DNA of 64,000 nucleotides, from assembly GCA_028714255.1 (NCBI GenBank), contig JAQTMR010000002.1:144544-208543 (forward strand), given 5' to 3'. This DNA comes from Phycisphaerae bacterium (GTDB lineage: Bacteria > Planctomycetota > Phycisphaerae > Sedimentisphaerales > Anaerobacaceae). The position numbers and the translations under genes are program-made. This document shows positions 17,022-26,020 of the stretch, piece after piece (positions within the stretch are counted from its first letter, which is position 1; each line of letters opens with the position of its first letter). The notes below the pieces were generated by a model. The model was not told where the DNA came from, did no database searches, and saw only the letters and a program-made list of their open reading frames with translations.

Positions 17022-19547
17022 TTACGGGCTGGGGACAACGGTATAGGCCGCTTCGTTGAGTGCGCTCCACTTGGCGCCTGCGGTTTTATAAGTGCGTGCT
17101 TTAAGGACAGCGTTTTGATTGAGCGTGAAGCTGCCGGTATAGTGGATTGCGCCGGGGGAAATTGCTCCCGTAAATTGGTCTCGCGGGTCACTGCCGTCGA
17201 GCGTGTAATAGATAGCGTCCACACTACAGGGGTCAGTGATGGTGAATGTGTCACTCGAGGAGACGTCTCCGCCGAATTTGTAAACGCCGTTTACATAAAA
17301 TACCGGTGCGCTCTGCGCGAGGTTGAATAGGCCCTGTTTTTCAAAGACGGCCAATATGGGGGTTTCGCGGTTTGGTATTAGGTTGTCGGGGATGAACCTG
17401 ACGGGGTAATTTGACGTTTCCGGCAGGACGGGCGATACCTCGCCGAACACTTCCCACCACTTCGCGAGGAGATGATTTTTTGTCAATATGCCGCCGTTGC
17501 GGAAATGTTTATGGATGCGGTCGGCGAAGAGCTGTCTGAAGTAGGAATTGGCCTTTAGTGCGCGATATATCTGCGAGGTGGGGTCCCACGGCAGATGATT
17601 AAGGCCTGTGGGACTTGTCCAGTTGGGGAAATCCTCGAAGGCGTTCATATCCATATGGTTTTCGAGGGTCCAGGTTTCGATGCCCTCGGCGTCCCAGATG
17701 GTGAATCTGAATTTACTGCCGTCCGCTTTTTCGCAATGAGCTGTCCAGTTATTGCCGGGCCAGTCGAAGTTGCCGCTGTATATTTGCAGAACGAGGTAAT
17801 CTACGAACATCGGTATATCAAGCCTGTCGGCAACGTAACTATAATAAGTGGTATTGGACAGGTCGTGGGTGTTGGCGTAATTGATTAAGCTGTAAAAAGC
17901 GGCGCTGTCACCGTCTCTAACGCCAGACTGGGTAATAACGTCGAAGTCGTTGTCGGTGTTGTACCATTCCTGATAAAATTCATCATCGGCCCTGCCCGTG
18001 ACATTATAGTAGGCCTTGAATTGGCCGTTGATGTAGAGATTGGCAAACGTGCCGGTCTCCTGAACGCCTCCCATTTCCTTAAACAGTCTTCTCATCCATT
18101 CGTCTTTGACAAACGGTGTGCAGGCATCGTTGTGACCCGCGCGCAAGACGATACTGCCGAACCGCACAACTTCGGGCGTCCAGGCAAAGAACGGATATTC
18201 GAGCCGATTATTGCTGCCGTAGTCACTTCTAAAATATAGATTAAAGCTGAACTTGTTACTGTTCCAGTTAGGCCACCCGCTCCAGCAGGTGCTCCAGTCG
18301 CTGCCGCGGGTGTAACGGGGCCTTGTATAGTCGCTGCCGTGGACGCGAATGCCGCAATTTATCTGGTAATTTGCGTCGGCTTGCGGGTCGATGATTTCCA
18401 GTGAAACAGGTTTTTCGAGGCCTCGCTGCAGGGGATTGTTATAAGTACCCACGCCGCCGGATTGCCAGACGCCGCCGCTGTAATAACCGCCGACGATTGC
18501 CATAACGCCATCCGGCTCAAAGAACGTCTGCCCGTAATCGCCGACCAGTGAAACAAGTGGCATTGCCCTGACAGTTGCGCTTGCCCCGAAGATGTATGTG
18601 TGTGACATTGATGGCGAGGGTCGCCAGCCAGTCTTGGTTGCTGAGGCGCGGAGGCATTTTGTGGAACTTATGGTCACAGGCGCCGTATAACGGATACTCT
18701 GCGGGGAATTCACTTCACCGCTGACCGGGTTGCTGCCATTGGTGGTGTAGTAGATAGTTGCATTAGGCGTGGTGCAGGACATAGTAACATTAAACGGCGT
18801 GTCATAGAAGCCGCGTATATGACTGAATTCGACTTCGTTGACTTCGCCGGTGTAGCCCGGATTGTTATGCGCGCCGGGGGTAGGAGTGGTTGAGAACTGC
18901 CAGTTGTCCCCAGCATCGGGGTACCGCTCGTAGGAGATATTGGTCGTCTGCGACCCAAATGTTATCGAATCAATTAACGTTTCATTGGCGTCGGACAGCA
19001 ATATATCCTCGCCGTCAGCCGAGAGCTTGACCTCAGCGTGAAGTGGGCCTTGATTTGGTTCCTCGTCTGCCCAGATTACAACAAAGCCGTGAGCCGGTAC
19101 TGTTGTCTGCGATGAGTAACCCGAAGGGAATTGCCATTTGGTTGGATTGTCGGGCTTATCCGACAGGTACATCCCGGCCAAGTCTATCGGCGTATCGCCG
19201 AAGTTGTATATTTCAATCCAGTCGTCGTAATCACCGTAGAGGTCATTAATATCGCTGTCGCTATTGTTGGAGGCCATAAATTCGTTGATTGAAAGGGCAA
19301 TGCCGCGGTCAAACCAGGAATTTGCGAGAATTGAGAAATCGACAAGATTAATGCCGTTTAAGCCGTCAATATCCGCACATACGACATCTTCGCAGTCGCC
19401 ATTATCCAGCCACTGCTCGGAGAGAATCTGAATATCCCACCAATCGACCGTGCAATCGCCGCTAATGTCGCCTTGCGGGCACAGCCCGGCAACGGCAAAA
19501 CCAGCCAAAACCCCAACGATTACCAGCGAAAAAAGCGATATTCTCAT
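17022..19547 (-). CDS. Secreted CotH-like protein with dockerin-like, lamin-tail and chitobiase C-terminal-like domains
   Basis: Signal peptide; GDISGDCTVDWWDIQILSEQWL; LSINEFMASN...DWIEIYN; IYYTTNGSNP/IYYTLDGSDP; RVHGSDYTRP. Confidence 0.85.
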   Translation of the reverse strand: MRISLFSLVIVGVLAGFAVAGLCPQGDISGDCTVDWWDIQILSEQWLDNGDCEDVVCADIDGLNGINLVDFSILANSWFDRGIALSINEFMASNNSDSDINDLYGDYDDWIEIYNFGDTPIDLAGMYLSDKPDNPTKWQFPSGYSSQTTVPAHGFVVIWADEEPNQGPLHAEVKLSADGEDILLSDANETLIDSITFGSQTTNISYERYPDAGDNWQFSTTPTPGAHNNPGYTGEVNEVEFSHIRGFYDTPFNVTMSCTTPNATIYYTTNGSNPVSGEVNSPQSIRYTAPVTISSTKCLRASATKTGWRPSPSMSHTYIFGASATVRAMPLVSLVGDYGQTFFEPDGVMAIVGGYYSGGVWQSGGVGTYNNPLQRGLEKPVSLEIIDPQADANYQINCGIRVHGSDYTRPRYTRGSDWSTCWSGWPNWNSNKFSFNLYFRSDYGSNNRLEYPFFAWTPEVVRFGSIVLRAGHNDACTPFVKDEWMRRLFKEMGGVQETGTFANLYINGQFKAYYNVTGRADDEFYQEWYNTDNDFDVITQSGVRDGDSAAFYSLINYANTHDLSNTTYYSYVADRLDIPMFVDYLVLQIYSGNFDWPGNNWTAHCEKADGSKFRFTIWDAEGIETWTLENHMDMNAFEDFPNWTSPTGLNHLPWDPTSQIYRALKANSYFRQLFADRIHKHFRNGGILTKNHLLAKWWEVFGEVSPVLPETSNYPVRFIPDNLIPNRETPILAVFEKQGLFNLAQSAPVFYVNGVYKFGGDVSSSDTFTITDPCSVDAIYYTLDGSDPRDQFTGAISPGAIHYTGSFTLNQNAVLKARTYKTAGAKWSALNEAAYTVVPSP

Positions 19548-19850
19548 AATTCTTACCTATTTTAACGTATCTGAATAGCGAAGTCAATGACTATTGTGGT
19601 TCTGGGGCGGACGCTGCGTACAAATTTGCGCACCCGAATATGGTAAATCGCTTGGCCGAGTGCGCAGAAAAGGCCGGCCCGTTTAAGGAATCAGTCTTTA
19701 TAAATCCCGGCACTCTCGCCCTAAAGGACTACCATCGGTCGCACGGGAGAACTCAGCTTATCTGCGAAAGAAATAGTGTCAAAAAAATGTGTGCATGAGA
19801 GGCGAATTTTTGCTATTATTTCCGGCGTAAGCCGTCCTGGCGGTTCAAAT

Positions 19851-19922
<72 letters not shown>

Positions 19923-20082
19923 TTCAAAAACGTATTACTTTTTGAGGTTTTTTTTGGGGGGTATTCTGCTTAGTACCGACAATTAAAAACTGGGAAATTT
20001 GTCAAAAAATGGGGTAAATCGGACGTATCAAGTAAAATGGCCTGATGTTTTGAGTGTTTTTTCTGGTATTTACAAAAAAGGT

Positions 20083-20110
20083 TTGTGAAAATAGGTAAGT
20101 TTGGTATAAT
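20083..20110 (+). promoter_or_regulatory. Candidate sigma70-like promoter
   Basis: TTGTGA - 16 bp - TATAAT upstream of the PEP-CTERM gene. Confidence 0.45.
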
Positions 20111-20125
20111 AGGTAAATGTAAGGT

Positions 20126-20151
20126 CAGGCTTCTGATATTAGCCTGTTTTT
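20126..20151 (+). terminator. Terminator-like hairpin in the 5' leader
   Basis: CAGGCT-9nt-AGCCTG followed by TTTTT, between candidate promoter and start codon. Confidence 0.45.
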
Positions 20152-20179
20152 AACGGCGGAAGAAGAAGGAGTGTTAGAG

Positions 20180-20857
20180 ATGAAGAGAGTAATTGCTTTA
20201 GGGGGAGTGTTTTTTTTACTGGTTCTCAGCAGCACAGCCAGCGCAGACCTTATGGCGGTCTGGGATTTTGGTCCGAACTCCACAGACTATACCCTTATCC
20301 CGCAGTATGAGTATGTATCAGGCGTACCCACGTTAGCTGCCGGTAATGCCGACTATGACGACAACGGCGGCGATGGCACTGCTTTCATTGACGCAGCAGG
20401 AAATTCTCATATTGACGGCCAGGGTCTCCATTGGAACGACGTATCGAAAAGCGGCGACAACGATGCTTATATAATTATTACAATCGATACCACCGGATGG
20501 CAGGATATGGCAATCCGCTGGGATTATATGTCGGACAACGGCGGTGACAAGACAGGGCCTGTAAGTTTTGATTTGGATTATCAGATTGGCGATGGCAACT
20601 GGATTAGTATTTTAGACAACTACGCGATTACCAAGGATGACGCATGGCACGAGTTCAGCTATGATTTGTCGTTACTGACCGCTGTAAACAATCTGTCATC
20701 CGTTCAATTTCGCATAGACGACTTCGATGAGGATGATTTAAGCGGCGACTATTGGCAGGACAATATCCAGCTTACAGGTACGCCGATTCCAGAGCCAGTT
20801 TCTGCGGTCCTTTTCGCTCTTGGCGGAATGGCATTGTTAAGAAAACGCCGCAAATAA
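20180..20857 (+). CDS. PEP-CTERM sorting domain protein
   Basis: C-terminal PIPEPVSAVLFALGGMALLRKRRK; signal peptide; GAAGGAG SD favours ATG at 20180 over GTG at 20171. Confidence 0.88.
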   Translation: MKRVIALGGVFFLLVLSSTASADLMAVWDFGPNSTDYTLIPQYEYVSGVPTLAAGNADYDDNGGDGTAFIDAAGNSHIDGQGLHWNDVSKSGDNDAYIIITIDTTGWQDMAIRWDYMSDNGGDKTGPVSFDLDYQIGDGNWISILDNYAITKDDAWHEFSYDLSLLTAVNNLSSVQFRIDDFDEDDLSGDYWQDNIQLTGTPIPEPVSAVLFALGGMALLRKRRK

Positions 20858-20900
20858 GATTAGGGTGCACATTACGTTCGCAGGTTTTGGCCGATAGTTT

Positions 20901-21815
20901 TCAAAAAACTATCGCTGCGTAGCCGACGGCTTCTTCGCTTGGAGTCCCCATTTTCTCAATCATCACTTTGTTGCTATTGGTATGGGCAAGCAGCAGGCCC
21001 TTTGTTTTACCAAGTTTCTTGGCGACGGCGACCGCTGCAGCCGCTGCGCCTGCTCCGCAGGCATTATAGTTTTCGGCGGCACTTATCAGCATTTTCTGCG
21101 GGTTCAACTGCAAAGCGAAATCAATAAATTCTTTATCGTTAACTTCGCTTGCCCATTTCAGGGCCTTGGCCCCTGTCCCCATAGGCGTAAAGCCGTAGCC
21201 GGGGCCGTAATGGGTCAGGTCGGTTGAGCCGAGGCAGATGATTTTTTTCTGCTGACTTTTAATAATATCGCCGACGGCGTCGCCGAGTGAAATTGCCTGC
21301 TCGCTCGGCGGGGTTAGAATCGGCAGGATTTTCGCACTCGCCTCGGCGAAGCAAGGCGAAGCCGGGTCGCCGAATAAATGCTGAATGAACGGGACCTGAA
21401 CCTCGATACTGTTTGGTTCGCTATCGTGTGCGTCAGGGTCAGCAACAGCGGCGCCGGTTTTCAGGACGGCGTCTGCTAATTCCTCATCGACAGCAATTTG
21501 GCCCAAAGGAGTTAGCCAGCTTCCCTGAGCATAAACAGCCGGGGTGTGGCCGTAATAGCAGTGTGCCGCTCCGAAGATGATGAAGGTATCAACTTCGCCG
21601 CAGCATTGTTTTATCGCGGAGAAGACGAGGCCCGCCAAGCCGCCGCTGAATGTCCAGCCTGCGTGCGGGACGATGCCGGCGACTATTGTTTCGGGCAGAT
21701 GGCCGGGGAGTTTTTCTTCCCGGAGGCATTCGCTGATTTCAGCGAGGCAGGAATTATGCCCGGCGGGGTAAAACTGGCCAGCGACAATCGGTTTTCTTGT
21801 TTGCATCTTAAACAC
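20901..21815 (-). CDS. amrB: MEMO1 family / AmmeMemoRadiSam system protein B
   Basis: 304 aa; RKPIVAGQFYP, GIVPHAGWTFSG, SIEVQVPFIQ, GSTDLTHYGP. Confidence 0.9.
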   Translation of the reverse strand: MFKMQTRKPIVAGQFYPAGHNSCLAEISECLREEKLPGHLPETIVAGIVPHAGWTFSGGLAGLVFSAIKQCCGEVDTFIIFGAAHCYYGHTPAVYAQGSWLTPLGQIAVDEELADAVLKTGAAVADPDAHDSEPNSIEVQVPFIQHLFGDPASPCFAEASAKILPILTPPSEQAISLGDAVGDIIKSQQKKIICLGSTDLTHYGPGYGFTPMGTGAKALKWASEVNDKEFIDFALQLNPQKMLISAAENYNACGAGAAAAAVAVAKKLGKTKGLLLAHTNSNKVMIEKMGTPSEEAVGYAAIVF

Positions 21816-21879
21816 TCGGCGGTTATGATTTTTAAGAGAATTTAGGATAATATTGTAACCATAAGTTCGAGGGAAAACA

Positions 21880-22416
21880 ATGGCGTCTGAAAAGAAAAGT
21901 TCCGTTCATGGTGAGCCTGTCGAATCCATCGCGGTAGTGATGGGTTCCGACAGCGATTTGGCGGTGATGCAAAGCTGTGTCGATAGTCTTAAGGAATTCG
22001 GTATTGAGCCGATAGTTCGGGTGATTTCGGCGCATCGGACGCCTGAGATAGCTGCGGAATTCGCGCAAAACGCTGCTAAAAACAGAATAAAGGTTATAAT
22101 TGCTGCTGCGGGCATGGCGGCGCATTTAGCCGGCGCATTGGCGGCGAAGACTACTTTGCCGGTGATAGGCGTGCCGTTGATTTCGAGTTCGGGGTTGGAA
22201 GGGATTGACGCGTTTTTGAGCACGGTGCAGATGCCGCCCGGCGTGCCGGTGGCGACGGTCGCGATTGGAAAAGCGGGCGCGAAAAACGCGGCTATATTGG
22301 CTGTGCAAATTTTAGCTTTGTCTGATAAAGGCCTTGCTGACAAACTCGTCGAGTTCAAGAAGCAGCAGGCGAAGAAGGTAATCGAAAAAGATTCGGAAAT
22401 TAGGAAAAGTAGGTAA
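21880..22416 (+). CDS. purE: 5-(carboxyamino)imidazole ribonucleotide mutase
   Basis: 178 aa; VVMGSDSDLAVM, SAHRTPE, IAAAGMAAHLAG, VIGVPL. Confidence 0.95.
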   Translation: MASEKKSSVHGEPVESIAVVMGSDSDLAVMQSCVDSLKEFGIEPIVRVISAHRTPEIAAEFAQNAAKNRIKVIIAAAGMAAHLAGALAAKTTLPVIGVPLISSSGLEGIDAFLSTVQMPPGVPVATVAIGKAGAKNAAILAVQILALSDKGLADKLVEFKKQQAKKVIEKDSEIRKSR

Positions 22417-22436
22417 TTTAGGCATATTGAATTGGG
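22252..22436. repeat. 185-bp direct repeat, copy A (purE 3' end plus downstream)
   Basis: Aligns without indels to 25139-25323 at constant 2887-bp offset. Confidence 0.93.
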
Positions 22437-22600
22437 TTCGACAGGCTCACCACAGGTTGGCTTTGTTTGGGTTTGTTTTAAGTAGTTCATAGTTCGTTGT
22501 TCATGGTTATTAGTCATTGCAGAATAGGGGGTTAAGTATATTTCTGGCGTTTCTGAAATTGGGTTTGTTTTGCATAATTTAGTTGTTTTGATTGAGTCGT
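22437..22600. repeat. Intergenic QNKPNF-type repeat, copy A
   Basis: 41-nt block GAAATTGGGTTTGTTTTGCATAATTTAGTTGTTTTGATTGA (22555-22595) identical to 25492-25532; second module TTGGCTTTGTTTGGGTT. Confidence 0.85.
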
Positions 22601-22730
22601 ATCGCTGGACAGAATAGCGTAAGTAACAACTATTATGCAAATTAGTTCCAACATAAGAAGGTTTAAAGAATCCTATGAAAGAGTGGAGTCAAAACAATTA
22701 TGGTTTGACTATCCGGAGGAGTAGAAAAAC

Positions 22731-23186
22731 TTAAAATTTAAAAACGACACATTTTTTCTTAAAGTCTATTAAATCCACATACGGCAATATAAAATCTTCA
22801 AGGCCTAATATTACAGGGGGTGGGATGATAATATCCCCCTTTTTCTTGGGAACAGTTACATCAAATTTAATGCCTTCAATATTATGTAATACTTTGTCGT
22901 TAAAATCAGTAATTTTTAAGTCAAAGGTATGCTCATAAACATTTGCCGCGCCAACTATGCCAAATGCATCTTCTTTTTTCTTAACTCCTGTATTTTCATG
23001 ACAGTGATAAACTTCTTTTGCTGCCCAATCTGGAATTGCGCTTCTTACCGCACCAGTATCAATAAGCGCACAAGTGCGGCAATATGTTGTAATACTATCT
23101 AAGGGATTGGATAAATATATCGGAACACAGGGGTGCGGGGGCCATTCATGGCTAATTTGTCTAAATGGAAGCTTAACCAATCTCAT
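22731..23186 (-). CDS. Retropepsin-like (clan AA) aspartic protease family protein
   Basis: 151 aa; CALIDTGAVRSAIP resembles an aspartyl protease D-T-G motif; starts immediately after upstream ORF stop. Confidence 0.65.
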   Translation of the reverse strand: MRLVKLPFRQISHEWPPHPCVPIYLSNPLDSITTYCRTCALIDTGAVRSAIPDWAAKEVYHCHENTGVKKKEDAFGIVGAANVYEHTFDLKITDFNDKVLHNIEGIKFDVTVPKKKGDIIIPPPVILGLEDFILPYVDLIDFKKKCVVFKF

Positions 23187-23396
23187 TTAATACAAACAAA
23201 CAGCACCTTTGGGTGGGATGAAAAGCAAAACAGGAGTATCATATCCTTTATCCACAGCTTGTTGGCGCACAGCAGAAGCTTTTGGTCCGTGCGCTACGAC
23301 ACGTCCACTTTTGAATGAAGGCATAGCTACGAAGCAATTAGAGTATCTGCTATTGCGAACTATTGGTTTTTTTTGGCGCATTGCTCCCATTTCCAA
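23187..23396 (-). CDS. Small DUF5678-like protein
   Basis: 69 aa; GRVVAHGPKASAVRQQAVDKGYDTPVLLFIPP resembles DUF5678; stop TAA abuts ATG of next gene. Confidence 0.55.
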   Translation of the reverse strand: MEMGAMRQKKPIVRNSRYSNCFVAMPSFKSGRVVAHGPKASAVRQQAVDKGYDTPVLLFIPPKGAVCLY

Positions 23397-23631
23397 ATCC
23401 TTACATAGTAAAGTATACGTTTAAATCGGCTATTGTTCAATAAGGAACTCCGCTATTTTTGAAAATTTTACAAAATAAACGCCGTTTTTTTGCTCTACCG
23501 CGAGCTGTGATATTCTGGTTTTTCTTTCATAATCCCTTGTATTGTAATTGGTTAAGGTTGTTTTTGGCATATCACAAAAAACAGACACAGACGGGATAGC
23601 AAACGGTGCATCCCACAGGGCAGGCGTTCCC

Positions 23632-23656
23632 CTTATTAGGGCGGACATGCGCGTTT
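23632..23656. repeat. 25-bp repeat, copy 1
   Basis: CTTATTAGGGCGGACATGCGCGTTT identical at 25647-25671. Confidence 0.9.
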
Positions 23657-23733
23657 GAGTCGAAAAAAATGTGGTTTTGGGGGTCAGGCTTTGGCTAAGT
23701 CGTTGCGAGTAAAGGAATAGAAAAATTCATTTT

Positions 23734-24255
23734 TTACCGCTGGAAGAGATTGGTTATCGCCCAGCCAACAACAGGATTTGTCAGAATGCCCATTAGTACG
23801 CCAATAACTGTTGCCTGATCACGCCGAAGTTTGAAAAACTTTTTTGAAAGGAAGTAGTTATAAAAATAGAGAAGCAATCCAGCGCAAATAAAGAGCGCTA
23901 ACATTCCTAAATCCGGTGGTAAAAGTAAACTGCATATGAATGCCGGAATTAGTGCAATAGCATCGATTACAATTCCGCCGACGAAAACAAGCCCAAAGTA
24001 TGGCAGAAACGCGAGCCGTGTAACAGATCGAATCTCCTTTATGACTAAATATCCTATCAGTAACGAAATGAAATCAGCAATGCAATCAATTGGAATGGCA
24101 TACCACCACGGACTTATGTTAAAGGACCCGCCGAATGAAGGCAATTGAAAGATAAAGACAGGATTTGCGAAGCAAACATTATGTAAACAAAGCACAAAAA
24201 GGCACGCTAAAAACATTAGTTTTGTTTTCACGAGAACCTCGCAGTTAAATGCCAT
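23734..24255 (-). CDS. Hypothetical multi-pass membrane protein
   Basis: 173 aa with signal-like N-terminus and several hydrophobic segments; track start at 24255, internal Met alternatives. Confidence 0.6.
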   Translation of the reverse strand: MAFNCEVLVKTKLMFLACLFVLCLHNVCFANPVFIFQLPSFGGSFNISPWWYAIPIDCIADFISLLIGYLVIKEIRSVTRLAFLPYFGLVFVGGIVIDAIALIPAFICSLLLPPDLGMLALFICAGLLLYFYNYFLSKKFFKLRRDQATVIGVLMGILTNPVVGWAITNLFQR

Positions 24256-24393
24256 ATAACCATAAAAACAGCTAACCTTAGCATGTCAACGAGTTGCCAT
24301 CTTTACTATATCTTTTTTAAATGTATAATACAATAGTTCTTCTTAAGAGGTGGTGCTTCAATAAAAATTGGCATCTAAAAAGAGAGGGAATCT

Positions 24394-25080
24394 ATGGGAC
24401 CGGATATTAATGCCATCGGAATAATTTTTGCCCCCATATTTGCAATAGCCGTAAGTCTAATATGGCGAACAACACCTGACAACGCACGCTTTGTCAGGGC
24501 AATCCTTATCCCGGTTTTGATAATCATTCTGACAGCCATAATCACAAAGTTTCTGCCGGAAGATTGGGGTCTCGTTTCTTCCCTTCAATTGTTTTTGCCA
24601 ATTGTCTGTTTGTTTCCAGTGTTATGGCTTGTCGGAAATAGAACAGTAAAATATGCCGCTGTTTGTGTTTTATTTCTCCTTGCAATAAGTTTGAGTGTAC
24701 AATATGTTCACCTTGCTCGCAGCAGCAGGGTTTCGCTAATACAACCGGAAAGAGGAATTGCAATAGATAACTTTCAACAAATGTCTGTTTGTTTTGCTCT
24801 TTATGCCGTAGCATCCAACGACAGCAATTACTACCCTGAGGGCTGGTTATTAGATTCTCCCGTTATGGCCAAATTGCCTGAAAAGTACCGAAAAGCTATA
24901 GAAGAACATAATAAGTTTGATAATCCTGAAACATATCGGTTGTGGCATACGCCCTTTACTCGCATGTATGGTGTGAAAAAGAAGTATCAAGAATTGTGGT
25001 ACCCTGGGGGCAAACTATCACAGGACACTATCGGAAATATGTCACGCAGGGACAGACCCGGCAAAATGGATAATAAATAA
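24394..25080 (+). CDS. Hypothetical membrane protein
   Basis: 228 aa; four N-terminal TM-like segments and a soluble C-terminus; GAGAGGGA upstream of ATG. Confidence 0.65.
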   Translation: MGPDINAIGIIFAPIFAIAVSLIWRTTPDNARFVRAILIPVLIIILTAIITKFLPEDWGLVSSLQLFLPIVCLFPVLWLVGNRTVKYAAVCVLFLLAISLSVQYVHLARSSRVSLIQPERGIAIDNFQQMSVCFALYAVASNDSNYYPEGWLLDSPVMAKLPEKYRKAIEEHNKFDNPETYRLWHTPFTRMYGVKKKYQELWYPGGKLSQDTIGNMSRRDRPGKMDNK

Positions 25081-25138
25081 AGTAACTCGACAAAGCTTAG
25101 TGCGGGCGGAGGCAGGACTAACCATCGTCGCCGGTACG

Positions 25139-25303
25139 GCGACGGTAGCGATTGGAAAAGCAGGTGCGAAGAACGCGGCTATATTGGCTGTGCAAATTTT
25201 AGCTTTGTCTGATAAAGGCCTTGCTGACAAACTCGTCGAGTTCAAGAAGTCGCAGGCGAAGAAGGTAATCGAAAAAGATTCGGAAATTAGGAAAAGTAGG
25301 TAG
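25139..25303 (+). pseudogene. Truncated duplicate of the purE 3' end
   Basis: Encodes ATVAIGKAGAKNAAILAVQILALSDKGLADKLVEFKKSQAKKVIEKDSEIRKSR, nearly identical to the PurE C-terminus. Confidence 0.93.
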
Positions 25304-25323
25304 TTTAGGTGTATTAAATTGGG
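25139..25323. repeat. 185-bp direct repeat, copy B
   Basis: See copy A. Confidence 0.93.
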
Positions 25324-25540
25324 CCTTGATTGTCCCCGGTTTGAGGATTCCGAGAAGCTCACCCGTAGGGATCTCCGCTTCGCTTCGAGTTTGATTGGCT
25401 TTGTTTGGGTTCGTTTTGACCAAGTGTCCATTGTGCATTTCTTATTGTAATTCATTGTCATACTTGTGGTTGTAAACATTTGACTTTTTTGGAAATTGGG
25501 TTTGTTTTGCATAATTTAGTTGTTTTGATTGATTCATATC
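25324..25540. repeat. Intergenic QNKPNF-type repeat, copy B
   Basis: 41-nt block identical to copy A plus TTGGCTTTGTTTGGGTT module, with a different middle. Confidence 0.85.
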
Positions 25541-25583
25541 TCGTATTGCGTGATGCGTAGGCGAGTTGCGTAAAGTAAGAAAA

Positions 25584-25615
25584 TTAACCACGAATAAACA
25601 CGAATGGACACAGAT
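25584..25615. repeat. Intergenic repeat TTAACCACGAATAAACACGAATGGACACAGATT
   Basis: Matches a dispersed bacterial intergenic repeat type recalled from planctomycete genomes. Confidence 0.6.
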
Positions 25616-25646
25616 TTTTTTCATAATGCTTAGAATACGTCCCTTT

Positions 25647-25671
25647 CTTATTAGGGCGGACATGCGCGTTT
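25647..25671. repeat. 25-bp repeat, copy 2
   Basis: Identical to 23632-23656. Confidence 0.9.
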
Positions 25672-25830
25672 GGTCGAAAATTTTAATCGTCGCTCGTCGC
25701 TAGTCTCTCGTAACTTGATGGGAGAAAAGAGTTAAAAAATTTTGAAATTAGCCGGTTTTGGTGTGTGGGTAGATATAGTTTTGGTTGAAGGATTTGCCTA
25801 TTTTGGTACATTTACACCACTTAACGCCTT

Positions 25831-25870
25831 GTTGGGTAAGGACTTGCAAGATGCCCAACGGGGCATTTTT
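25831..25870 (+). promoter_or_regulatory. Possible attenuator: overlapping anti-terminator and terminator hairpins
   Basis: GTTGGG/CCCAAC stem overlaps ATGCCC-AACG-GGGCAT followed by TTTT, about 150 nt upstream of the next CDS. Confidence 0.4.
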
Positions 25871-26020
25871 ACTTATTACAACACTCCGCCATTCCTTGCC
25901 AATAGGCCGACCAATAAATTTTCAATAAAACCAAAAATCTTATTAGAAATATTGACAAGATGAAAAAGAGGGTGTATATTGTATATAGTGATGGTAGATA
26001 TTTTGTGAAAGGGTTCTAAT

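Noticed and set aside
21906-22640. 244-aa minus-strand ORF across purE and the downstream repeat
   Set aside because: Composite of purE antisense and intergenic repeat; QNKPNF/GEPVEPN-type peptides are typical repeat artefacts.
23430-23648. 72-aa ORF starting MSALIRG
   Set aside because: Its start lies inside the 25-bp repeat; the rest resembles repeat-derived DYERKT peptides, though a short real gene cannot be fully excluded.
25442-25663. 73-aa minus-strand ORF
   Set aside because: Made of two dispersed intergenic repeats, not a credible protein.
25742-25963. 73-aa ORF overlapping the attenuator-like hairpins
   Set aside because: Overlaps predicted terminator structure, no SD and no family resemblance.
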